From: Heterodera schachtii
Lineage: Eukaryota > Nematoda > Chromadorea > Rhabditida > Heteroderidae
Assembly (NCBI GenBank): GCA_023374025.1
Contig: SIJG01000005.1
Coordinates: forward strand, 852,782-916,781
Length of the DNA stretch: 64,000 nucleotides
Reading direction: 5' to 3'
Shown: positions 23,958 to 34,811 of the stretch, piece by piece
How the letters are laid out: the number at the start of each line of letters is the position of its first letter
How positions within the stretch are numbered: position 1 is the stretch's first letter
Notes under the pieces: model-generated
What the model saw: only the letters and a program-made list of their open reading frames with translations
What the model was told of the DNA's origin: nothing
The model's database searches: none
Made by a program: the position numbers and the translations under genes

Positions 23958-24115
23958 TTTAATATTAAAACCTAAAATTCCAATCTTATTTGTTAAAATT
24001 ACTTTAAAAAAGAGTTTAGGGATAAGATGAGCATTTGCTGAATTTTGCGTTTATTAAGGTCAATTGCTGAATTTGCGTACATATTTATTTATATGTCAGA
24101 AAGCAAATAAATTTG

Positions 24116-24133
24116 CGGCAAAACGATGACCCA
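24116..24133 (-). promoter_or_regulatory. Shared SPRY-family upstream motif (gene C)
   Basis: The inverse is TGGGTCATCGTTTTGCCG, about 160 bp upstream of the gene C start. It is followed farther upstream by GTGCAAACAGTGACCCAAAA near 24233-24252, a diverged second copy. Confidence 0.6.
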
Positions 24134-24257
24134 AAAAAGGAAGAAAATGGGATGGACAGAAATAATAATAATAATTATTATTATTTGAATTTCACTTTTT
24201 ATCTCATTTATTCATTTTTTGCATTTAAGTGTTGTGCAAACAGTGACCCAAAAAGAT

Positions 24258-24860
24258 AATTATAGAATATAGTATATATACTAGGGATGGCATTCCGATG
24301 CCCCAAAAATTTCGGAAATCTGAATTCCAAGAGTCTAAAAATTTTTGGAAATCGGAATTCAGAGGCCCAAAAATTTCTGTTCCATCCATGATATATATAT
24401 ACCAGATTCGTATTCGTGATTGAATGACAAGGACTTCATTTTGAAAATTTGAAAATATCCTAAAATTGCACAATCTTGGTATCGTAGGATAGCCCTTGAA
24501 TTGCGTTATTAATTTACTAAAATAAAAAAATATTTACTGTTTTTCAAGAGTTCAAGCCAAAAAACTGGAAAAATTAGGGCTATCGTATGATAGCAAGAAT
24601 GTACAATTTAGTTGCGTCTGAGAAAAGTTATGAGTTGATTTAGTCAAAAATTTAGCAAATTTTGCACTTTTTGTCCATCGGCTAACCAGGTTTAACAGAC
24701 TATTTTTTAGAATAAAGGAATTTCACTTTTTTTTGACTTTCTAATTTAGTTTTTCGTCACGAATCTGTGAGTGCTCTGATTAAATTCATTCAAATTTCTT
24801 TATTGATTTCTCTCCTCATTCTCGAAATTCTCAAAAACGCCGCGGGGGAAAGGCGTGGGA
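24258..24860. other. Spacer with foldback-type core
   Basis: 24284-24390 looks like a degenerate TAGGGATGG element without a clear duplication. 24470-24640 carries inverted core blocks (CAATCTTGGTATCGTAGGATAGCCC and the inverse GGGCTATCGTATGATAGCAAG, described here in parts). No gene seen. Confidence 0.4.
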
Positions 24861-27800
24861 TGGGTGCCACACTGACAATGAGAATGAGAATGATGGGTCC
24901 CATTTGGAACATATTTTCATTTTATTTATTATTGAATATCATTTGACTTTGTTTTGTTTTATATTATTCCCTCCCCCCCCCCCCCCTCCGCCCATTTCCC
25001 CCGAGGGGTTTTCCCATGGATTGAATGGAATAATGGTCTTTAATTCAGGAAGAAAAGTTGATGGGGGAAAGAGGCAAAAGTGGGGGACAGGGGGAATGAT
25101 GGGGGACACAAATGTTCGTTCTTCCACAACTTTACACCACAAAACCGTCATCCAATTGCCCCGGGGGGGGGGGGGGGTAATGGAGGGAGAAAATGGGTAT
25201 GGCCCCCGGGGATCATTCCTTTCCCCCATAGATCGAAACTTCTCACATCAGTTTTTGTTTTATTCGATTTCTCCCTCCCATCCCCCGAGGGCGGCGGCCT
25301 TGGCTTTGCCACTGACTCCAAGGCTAATTAGAGGGGGGGGGGGGGGGGGAAGTTGGGAGAGGTGGGTGACTCAATCCGTAATGAGTTGGCAATTCTCCGA
25401 CGGGGGGCAGCGAACGAACGGCGTTGGCAGCGACAACCAAAACACTAATGACAAAGCAATTTCATCAAATGGCACGTCACATTTGAAAAGAAAATGTCCA
25501 AACTTTCATAAATTTATTTGTCACTTTTCTTTCTCAGTGAAATTGTAAACTTTTTGTTGTTTTTTTGAATGTGAAAGACTAATTAGCCCAACTGAGGAAA
25601 GGCATTCATTCATTTTATTTTATTTTTTCATCTTTTTATGTTTTGTCATATTTTTTATCTAATTATTTAGGGCTGGGAATTTAAGTTTAATGACTTTTTT
25701 TACAGACTCGAAATGACTTTAAATGACTTAAAAATTGTCTAGCTTTGTTTTTGAGCTTCTAATCTGCATTTTTTTGATTTTTTTTTTTTGGCATTTTTGT
25801 GACTTTTTAATATTCCATAATTGTTGAGATCCCTAATTGAAACAATCGTCCTACTTAGTCCAATTTTTTCAGGACAAAATCTTACTCTGTTCAAATCTCC
25901 CCCAATCATTTTCCCTTTTGTAATGAATTTTACTTATACTATGGCAAATTTTGAAAATAAATTTATGACTATACATTTTTTTCTTGACTTTTTTGTTCGA
26001 CTTTTTGGAGATTTTCGTGACTTAAATTCTCAGCCCTACTAATTATGAACAAAATTTTCCGGAATTTTTTGCCCTAGGCCCCCTAAAATCTCATCTCACC
26101 CGGGATGGATGGATGGTAAAACATTGGAACAGAAAGCCAATGTAAATTCGGGCGATTGCGCGGGGCGAAGGGCGGGCAGCAGCAGATTGATCCAGCCTCT
26201 CCCTCCCCTCCCACCCAATTCAGCCCATTTATTTGCCATGCAATTGACACCAATTGATGTGGACGTGTGGTGGTGCCTCCCGCCGTCCCCCCAATAAATA
26301 AATATATATTTATATTATTATCGCCTTTTGTTCCGAGAATTGGGGGAAAGTGTTGAAAAAAAGGAGAGGTTGCCCCGGGGGGGGGAGTTGCCCCCGCCCT
26401 CCCATTGGAAAGCGGCGGCGGGAGGGATTGACACACAAACACACAGTCCCACAAAAGCATTTTTGTGAATGGGGCGGGAGCGGGGGGTGGCGGTGGTGTC
26501 AGCGGGAGAGAGTGGTGGCGCATTGGGCCCGCGGGGGGCGGGAAGTGTTTGCGCGCAAAGTATTTTGCTCCCGGGGCCCTCCCGACGCCGGCTCCTCATT
26601 TGGACGATCAGCAACACAGATTATTTATTGGTAGACGACATAAGTTTGCACAGACTTTCTAACAGTTTCGTTTTTCCTTCTGTGTATGATGAATCGTCTT
26701 AATGTTTGAGAGTCTCGATACTTGGGTTTGTTTATTCGTTTCTCGGCCGGTCATCCTGGTAAATATGTCAGGCCCGCCGGGATTTGGGATGGAAAGGCGT
26801 GCCAATAAGCGAAAAAATAATTTTTGTATTTGCATTTGATTTAGACCTCCCTCCCCTCTAGAATTCATGAAATTCCGAAAAAATTCGTTGAGATGACCCT
26901 CCCCATTCCCAGGCGGCAGAGTTTACCCCTCTACCGTCGGCGGGCGTGGGTGGCCCAGTCTCGCCCCGCCCACTCTTCCGAGAGTTTCCCCCCTTTCCGC
27001 CCCTTCAAAACAATCCTCTCCACCCCGCCCTCCATCCCCTCTCGCGCCAGCCACCCACGCCACTTCTCAGACCTCCAAAAGTTTTTTTTCCACCGGAAAT
27101 TCCCATTTTTTTCTATTTATATCTAAAAGATACACCAAATATCGTCGTCGATGAAGGGTCAATCTCTTTCTCGACTGCGCAATCGCTGATCAAAAAAAAA
27201 TCACAGCCATTTTTCTCTTCCGCTCCCGCGCAAAATCTGCCTCGACCTCTCCCGACAGTTTTTGGTGTGTTCATTGGTGTCCCTCCTCTGCTGCTGCTGA
27301 TGATGATGCTGCGCATCTCTCTTCCCCAAATAATCTGTGACGAAATTGCGTGGGCAAAGGCGTTCCCTCCCCGCTCGTCTCCTCCCCCCCCCCGCTGCCC
27401 ACTTTGAAACTGCCCATTTTTGGAAAATTGATGACAAATTTGCACCCATCCCTCCCCTCTCCCCGTCCCCCGGGGGGTGTCAATTAAATTTTCCACATTC
27501 CATTTTCAACTAAACTGCTGCCACTGCCACCACCAAAGGCCATCGTCCGTGGAGCGGCAACAACAGCAGTAGTTTGATGAACACCACCACCGCCAATTCG
27601 TCGACTAAACTGCTGCTCTACTGATCACTCTTTTGCTGACACAAATTCTTCCCAACCACCTGCTGCTGCTGCCACCGCTTTTCCCCATTCATTTGCCCTA
27701 ATTGATCCCTCCCTCCCTCCCTTTGGCTGATGTCCCTCAGCTTCTCCCCCGTCCCCTCCCCCCGGGGGAGTGCTCCATTAGAATGCTGATTTTGCTGTTA

Positions 27801-28700
27801 ATGAAGAATGAATGGTCAATGTGGTTTTGTTTTGTTTTGTTGGTCATCCCCCGTCCCGCTTAGTCCCCAAACCTGTTCCCCCCCCCCCTCCCCCCCCCCC
27901 CCCCCCCCCCGCCCCCTCCGTCTCCCGGCCACCACCTTTTAGAGGGAGCAATGGTGGGACAAAAGCAGCAAGCACAAAACCCACAAAAGGACAACAAGCA
28001 GCCAAATCCACTCGCGCCAGCCAAGCCGAAGCAGCAAACAAACTGCACACATATGAAACAAAAAGTGTTGTTGCCCCCCCCCCCCCCTGCACCCCTCTAA
28101 TCTTTACCTGTTTAGCATATGAATGGAGACAAGCGGCGGGAGGGGGAGGGGTGGGGTAGGGGGCTTAACAATGAGTGATTTTTTAAATTTGGGTTTTTAA
28201 AAAAATTAGTTTTATATGAAAATAGGGCGAGGGATTTGCCAAGAAGCTACAGGTTACCGAAAAATATTTTCTTAAAGAGAGAAAATTATGTTTTTTTAAT
28301 AAAATCGTTGAGATACAAAGCCATGTCCCTCTTATTTTATGAAAATTTTCTATATTTTTTGGCTGGTTAACGAATTATGGTTTTTTGCGTTAAGAAGTGG
28401 TTGGTTTTTAAAATTCCACCTTAAAAAAAACTAAAAAAACAAATGTATTTGTACATTGCTCCCCCGCGGCACGCCTTTGCCCTCCTTTTGTCCCCTAATT
28501 ATTTTATTTCCTGCTGCTGCCGCTGTCCATTTCAATCAATGTTTACGACTAATGAACAGGAGTGAATGGGGTTGGCTGCTGATCACTGATCAGTCAGCCA
28601 ATTTTGATTGGCGCTGCCCCCCCCCCCCCCCAACTTTCCGCCCGCCGCTGTTTTGTGCCCCACACCCCGTTTTGTGACTGACTGTCACCCGCCCTCTTCC
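24861..28700. other. GC-rich, poly-C/poly-G-rich region without clear genes
   Basis: Composition shifts sharply from the AT-rich surroundings. There are homopolymer C or G runs near 24971-24986, 25165-25178, 25333-25349, 27880-27910, 28076-28088 and 28618-28632, and CTG/CAG-rich patches near 27287-27310 and 27655-27680. Short open frames here are low-complexity (Pro, Gly). A hAT-like element lies at 25667-26038. It could hold 5' exons or regulatory sequence of the downstream DUOX maturation factor gene, but I cannot resolve any. Confidence 0.45.
25667..26038. mobile_element. hAT-like MITE, TAGGGCTGGGAATTTAAGT ends
   Basis: Inverted ends TAGGGCTGGGAATTTAAGT and ACTTAAATTCTCAGCCCTA, with CTAATTAT at 25659-25666 and 26039-26046 as an 8-bp duplication (one extra T at the left end). 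Related to 13942-14384. Confidence 0.8.
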
Positions 28701-28864
28701 CCCTCCGCGCTCTCTGTTATTTTTATTGCCTCAATTATTATGTATAATAATTAATTAATTTGTCCCCTAATTGCCCTCAAGCAGCGTTTCAATTTAATGT
28801 GTATATAATTAATTGCCTTCAAATTCAATTAATTGTCAGTGCGCATATTTGTGGTTGCTTTTAA

Positions 28865-29057
28865 TCAATTATTAGTAATTAAGTGCAGCCGTGTCTCCTC
28901 GGCATAATGTTGGCCCAAATCACTGACGTATTTCATCCAACCCATTTGGTCTCTGCTGCGCTGGGCCCTGCCGTGCCACCGTTCAATTTCCGGGTACTGT
29001 ACTTGGATGGGCACATTTCTGCCCACCGTTTCGGCACCTTTAAAAACTTTTAAAGTT
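28865..29057 (-). CDS. Possible terminal exon of an unknown minus-strand gene
   Basis: From about 29044 down to 28865 an exon-like frame follows a TTTTTAAAG acceptor-like site and ends in a stop. It contains VPIQVQYPEIERWHGRAQ, then MGWMKYVSDLGQHYAEETRL. GC content and residue composition are gene-like, unlike the flanks. No family is recognised and no upstream exon was found. The plus strand is less coding-like here. Confidence 0.35.
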
Positions 29058-29413
29058 ATCCAAATTTTAAATTTGGTGTATTTCGAAAGCTTCATGGGCC
29101 CAATAAAATTGATTTACTAAATTGGAAAAATTGTTAAATAAATTTTTACCAAGTGAGAATTTTGATGAGATGGAGCCGAGGCGATCCAAATGCACTGATT
29201 TTGTCAAAATGATATAAGAAATTCTGATCAATCCTCTTAAAAGTTATCTGCTTTTCTGATGCAAAATTTATTGTCTTTCAGAGCAGAACCTTTTCTTTAT
29301 AAATTTGTAAATCATTTTTAGTTTTATCGCGATAGCATTTATTATTATTATTTTTTTTACATATAATTTCCGATCGTTTCTCTTATCAATCCCTTTTTTG
29401 TCTCCTCGTTCAG

Positions 29414-32400
29414 TTACTGCTCCCTTTTGCTGTCTTCCCTCTGCTTCTGATCGCTTTGCTCATTGTTTTGCCCGGTGTCCGTGATCAGCGTGCTCTTTCT
29501 CTGCTTACCATTGCTGTCCAACTCAGTGTCGGTGCCCTGCTGATTGGTGTGCTTTGTTCCACATGTTTTATAAAGAAATTTTTTGTTTGGATCCGAAATT
29601 TTGAAAATTCACTTAAAAATTCGTTTTTTCTATAACAATATTAAAAAATTCGAATTTAGCGCTTTTTAAATAAGAACATTCAACACAACAAATAAGATTT
29701 TGGGGTAAAAAAATAATAACTTTTTTAAAAGCGCCTACTGAAAGAATTTTTGAAAATTTAATTAAACTTGTTAATTTTGTCCAATTTATTGAATTTATGC
29801 CGGAATTTAATTCGGGTCCGGCGGTACCGAATGGCATTGCAGTAGAAAATTTTAAAAAATTTTGGGTTTTATAATATTTTTTGCCTGAAAAATTCACAAA
29901 TAGATCTTCTAATCATTGGTCTATTATAAAAATATTTATCTTTAACTGTTCTTATATTTGTTTCAAGGCTCCATTGTGCTTCCGTTTTGGAAAGTGACTG
30001 TGACCAACGGCAGTCCCCAAGTGCTGGTTCATCTCCAGGCTTTCTCCCGACAACGCCATGTCGTCCGCATGGGCGTCGCCGTTGGTCTCCATTCCCTCAA
30101 TATTTCGTTGGAATGTAAGTCGTCGCTTTTTGTTGAAATTTATTCCTATTTTATTATGTTTTGAATTTATTGTTACATTTATCCATTTTTATCCCTTTTT
30201 TAGATATCCGTCCGGACGCTTCAGTCGGAAGTGATCGACAAAGGTAAAGCATTCAATCGAATTATTTATTAATTAAAGCAATTAATTTATGCTTTACTCT
30301 CTTAAGTCTGCATGTTGTTAATAGTGTAGAGTTAATCAATTTAAAAATTTATGAGTTTGGATTCATTCAAAAACTGAAGGAAATCCTTACATATAATATT
30401 CAGGGTGATATTGTTTATTTATGAATCCGTACACTTTGATCATCTGGGTCAAATTTGGAAGATTTTATAGCTAAATATTATTAATTGAAAGGACTAAAAA
30501 ATAAAAATTGACGACTTAATTGGCTCATTAGACCGTTCAACAACTCATTAATAAAATCTTAGTGTCCTAATCGATGATTGTTAATTATGCTTTTCCATGC
30601 ATTTCAGCGTCATCCCGACGGGCTTGTTTCTCAACGAACAGTTCAAACTGGACAAAGTCAGTGCAATGGCTGACGAAATGCACAAAGCGTTCACCGACGG
30701 AGTGCCCTTTCCGGTGCTTAAAGTTCTCGAAGTGGGTAAACAACAGTGATGATTTTGCTCAAAAATTGGGAATACCATGGATTAGCAGATTTTTGCCAAA
30801 ATTTATAAAAAATTAGGGTTCGGACCTCGGCCCCGTCCCCGAGGACAGGACACGTTTTCAACACTAACACTGTTTTTTGTTATAAGTTCGATACCGGTTG
30901 ACGTTTTTTAAATTTATTTTTTATGATTAATAGACAAAAGCACCCATAGAATTTTTTTTTTTGGTGAATATCTATTAGAAAATAGATCGTACATTTCAAA
31001 ATTCGCCCGGCGGCGCCTATTGGCGCCGCCCCCCCCCCCCCAAAAAAATGTAACATCTTACGGGTTTGTCCTCGAACAAAACACCAACATCCTGTAACTT
31101 TTCAACTTGAACAAAAAAATATAGATTTAATATTTTTAAAGTTTCAAAGAAAAAATCATGCTTTGTGCCAAATTCTGCATTTCTATCCAATTTCAGTACT
31201 TTTCTATGGGCCAACAATCATTCGCATGGGGACGACAGTTTCGAAACGCAGGCAACTTCACAGGCACAATGCTTTGGTCAGTAAAAACTTGATTTTTTCG
31301 GCAATATATACATATTTATAAAAAATAAAGCCCAATTCGTTATATTTATGGCGCTTTTACACTGATGGATTGCCTGGGAGCCTAAATAAATTACTCCATT
31401 AAATAAAAAAAATATGTATTGAGAATTTTCATATTAGAATATTTACAAATGGAAAATCTTCAATCAATTAAAAAAATTGATTTAACAAAATCCCTTCCTT
31501 TTAAATTTGACTTCCGACATATTAGCCCTATTGATCAGAATTGAACATTAAATTGTCACAGGGCCGCCTTTTTCGTGTGGCTTGTCCAGTGCCTTTTGCT
31601 GCTCTTTTTGCCGCACCATTTTGCCAAGGCCGGCATATTCTGTGGCCTGTTGACATTGTTGGCGGATGTGGTGAGTCAAAGCTTTTTTTCCGAGTTACAA
31701 ATTATTGGGACTTCGAAATCCTTCCTTGGTCGTATGACCTAAGCTTTGTAATAAACAAAGTTATAACACTCAAGCTTTTCAAATTAAAATTAGAATTTTT
31801 TAGCGGCGATTTTCCCTTATTTGTTGTGATAGTTTTCTGCTTTTCCCACGAATTCTAAAAATTATCAATTTGGGATAATGCTGACAAATCTCATCAAATC
31901 TTTCTAATGGAACATTTCGCAATTTCCGGAGACTAATTGATTAATACCATTTTATGCACTCTTTCAGCTTTTTCTGGTGTTTTGCCCGTCCGATTTGTTG
32001 ATCCCTTTCCCATCTGCTGATGCCCCCGCCTCAATCGCTTTTCTTCATTTTCGGCAAGTACATTCCTCCCCCGGGGGTTGCTTCTTGTTTTTCTTTTTAA
32101 TACTTCGGCCCCTCCCCTCCCGAGAACAGCCTTGGTGCCTGCTTTTGGATGAGCATCGCAGCAGGTCAGTAGTAGTCAGTGCCAAATAAATGTTTTTTGT
32201 GAATATTTTCTTGTCTTTTCTTTACATGCCATCCATTTTGCGGCTCGAGATTCTCGGAAAGAAAATTCTCGAAATAGTTTCTGATATTTTTTACCGTCCC
32301 AACACTCTAAATGTATATCACTTTTTGCTATCAATGACCATCTTATCAATCTTTTGGATTTTTTTTCTCGATTTGGATCAGATATTCAAAAATTCATTAT

Positions 32401-33364
32401 TACTAAATCCAATTTGAATCATACATGTACATAGGGTGTCTCGACACCCCCCCCCCCCCATCGTCCGTCGTAAGGGGGCGGCTGTAAAGAGGGGGGGGGT
32501 CGTCGTGGAGGGAGGCGTTAACGAAGGGGGAAACCTGGGCTGAGACACCCCTTGTACATGTATGACTTTTGAATGATCATTAAAATCATAAAAATTTTGC
32601 TAACATAATATTAATTAAAAAATATTAATCATTTTTAATAACTTCTCATTTCCCGGCTGCTGATTTCAGCCCTTCTCGCCTTGCTCTTCTCCATCACTCT
32701 GTGTTCTCTGCAATCACTTCGTCTGTACTCTCTGAACACCGTTCTTTCTGCTTCTCTGGACAACACTGTCGGCCCACCAAAGTGCCGTTTCGGCGGTGGC
32801 AGACAAAGCATCGACGCCGAAAATGGGCAGCACCGCGGCGGTAGTCAAAAGCGCCGCTTTGGCCGCATTCTGTCGCCGATCACTCCGTGCCCATCTGGCA
32901 AAACGTCGTTGACTCTGTCCCACTGTTCGCTGGACAATTCATCGCCAGCCGTCTCGTCACGAAGCACTGCCCGGATCAGTCCTGGCCGCCACCAGCGCAC
33001 GTTCGTCTCAGCCCCACTGTCCTCCTCCTCCACCTCGGACGAAGGGCCGGTCAGCAACAGTGCGGACAGCAACAAGCAATCCGTTGCTTCGTCCATCTTT
33101 TCCATCTCTGGCACGTCGTTTGGCTCGACGGCACCACCGACAATGGCGCCGGAGAGCGACGGCACAGGGGAAGTGATCAGCAGAAAAAGCAGAAGCAGCC
33201 TGATCAGCAGCAGGAGGAGAACAACAGCAGCAGCTGATCAGCAACAACAACAACGGATTGATATCGGAGACGACGAAGAAGATGACAGTGATGAGCTAAT
33301 CAGTGACGACATAAAGCATTTCACAATGAGAAGTGGGGCCAAAGGGGAGGACTGTTGGCACTGA
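29414..33364 (+). CDS. doxa-1: Dual oxidase maturation factor (DUOXA family)
   Basis: Exons: 29414-29564, 29968-30114, 30204-30243, 30608-30731, 31197-31276, 31562-31670, 31968-32057, 32125-32164 and 32670-33364. They sum to 1476 nt, 491 residues from the first recognised exon; the true N-terminus is not found. DUOXA hallmarks in order: a membrane segment ending IVLPGVRDQRAL, GLHSLNISLE (compare GVNITL), FLNEQF, DGVPFPVLKVLEYFS, WGRQFRNAGNFTGTMLW, then further membrane segments including LGACFWMSIAAG. DUOXA proteins escort dual oxidase from the ER to the cell surface; in C. elegans DOXA-1 supports BLI-3 in cuticle cross-linking. The last exon extends into a long Ser-rich, Gln-rich and acidic tail (DDEEDDSDELISDD), longer than in vertebrate proteins. 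Introns are small and AT-rich. Confidence 0.88.
32420..32564. repeat. Small palindrome in a doxa-1 intron
   Basis: Inverted arms CATACATGTACATAGGGTGT and GAGACACCCCTTGTACATGT face each other around a poly-C/poly-G centre. The structure is foldback-like but no target duplication is clear. Confidence 0.65.
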
Positions 33365-33764
33365 TCGAACGGAGGTGCCAATGAGTGACAATGAACGGGT
33401 GCTAATCGATCAAACAGTGCCGATGCCGGTGAATAAGGGAACAACCGAAGACGAACAGCTCGGAGAGATAACAAACCCAAAATTTAATGCCAATTAGACG
33501 GGTAATTAATTCATCCAATTTATTTCATACGTAAAAGCAATGTGAAGCAGGAGGAGAGTGGGCACAAAACAAATGTTTCTTCTCCTCCCTCCCCTCAAAT
33601 TTGCAATTATCTCACCAAAATACAATATATTTTTGTACTTTGCTTTTCATTTTTTGCAATAAATTTGAATTTATTAACAATGCCTTACTGTATATTTGTG
33701 CGTACTGTATTGCAAAAAGTTTTGAAAATGGAAATTGCTTCGGCGAGTTTCTCATAACTATCGA

Positions 33765-34110
33765 CCGAAATTTTGAGGCATATGCCTTTTTTTGTGCGCA
33801 CTAGTTCCGATATATTATGCATAAAAACGCATTTCCACTTGGTTTGAAGCTTCTACGTTGAATTTTATTATGTTTTTTTTTTTTGCCTTTTTTGGCATTT
33901 TGTCTTTTTGGTGCCTTTTTGGCTTTGTTCCGAAAAATTCCATAAAAAATGTATTAAAATTTGAAAAAATTTTCCCCGTTCAGCACCGCCGGACCCCAAT
34001 TTAGCCTTATTTTTTTTAATTTAGACCCCAAAATGGCAAAAAATTAGTCGTTTTTGGCCAAAAGGGGATACAAATTCCTATTTTTTGCTCTCCAGCCCTG
34101 TAATTTCCAA
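33765..34110. repeat. Degenerate TIR-element remnant
   Basis: T-rich sequence with TGCCTTTTTGGC-type blocks like those inside other elements here (35187, 56160, 63200). It ends near CTCCAGCCCTG at 34091-34101. Ends and duplication are not clear. Confidence 0.3.
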
Positions 34111-34548
34111 ATTACACTGTTTTACGATTTTTGGTGCCTCTTTTTGCGATTTCTACTCATAACTCAATGAAACATTTTATTAATTATTTTTTAATAGGAT
34201 AATTTTTACGAAATGATTACTGCTCACTGTTTAGAACCTGTGTCTAAAAAGTTTCTAAATAAAAAAACAACTAATTTTTAGTGATTGTATTTTTATTTTT
34301 CAAATCGAATTCTTCATTAATTCGTCTATTCAACTGACAAATGAGAGCTTTTCAATTTACAAAATTTGTCATAAAAAAGACCAATTTCACCACCGAACGC
34401 ATCGAAAAATGTCTTTGATTTGCAATTTTAGACCCTGTTTTTTTTGGGGGGGGGGGGGAAATAGTTTAGTTCCAATTGAGACCCCATCATTCCAATTTTT
34501 TGTCCCCTTTTTTTTTTTGCCTTTTTCTGCTGTTTGTGCCAATCTTTT

Positions 34549-34572
34549 TGGGTCATCGTTTGCCCAACACTC
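34549..34572 (+). promoter_or_regulatory. Second upstream motif, TGGGTCATCGTTTGCCCAAC type (gene D)
   Basis: TGGGTCATCGTTTGCCCAAC followed by ACTC, about 260 bp before the start codon. The same form occurs at 40604-40627. Confidence 0.55.
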
Positions 34573-34678
34573 ATCAAAGGCAAAAAAAATGAATAAATGA
34601 ACGATAAAACTCATAATTATGAGAAAAAATTCAAATATCTTTTATCTTTTTTTTGCCCATCGCATTTTCTCCTATTTT

Positions 34679-34696
34679 TGGGTCATCGTTTTGCCG
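34679..34696 (+). promoter_or_regulatory. Shared SPRY-family upstream motif (gene D)
   Basis: TGGGTCATCGTTTTGCCG, 115 bp before the gene D start codon; same sequence and similar distance as in genes B and C. Confidence 0.62.
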
Positions 34697-34811
34697 TAAA
34701 TTATTAACTTTTTGTCTTATGAATATGTACGCAAATTCAGCAATTGACTTTCTTACCTTAAATTCTTATTAAAAACAAAATTCGATTCCAATATTAGATT
34801 TTAAAATTAAA

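Larger units (their letters stand above)
34276..34811 (+). promoter_or_regulatory. Upstream region of gene D, shared with pseudogene E
   Basis: Sequence from about 34276 is alignable by eye with 40370-40707 upstream of pseudogene E: the TTTTAGTGATTG start, TTCACCACCGAACGCATCG and the two TGGGTCATCG elements. Conservation outside exons suggests a promoter duplicated together with the gene. Confidence 0.6.

Noticed and set aside
24284..24390. TAGGGATGG-type MITE candidate
   Set aside because: Only one end matches the family and no 8-bp duplication is visible.
24939..28159. Several Pro- or Gly-rich small open frames near the poly-C tracts
   Set aside because: They depend on homopolymer runs, overlap on both strands and have no recognisable domain.
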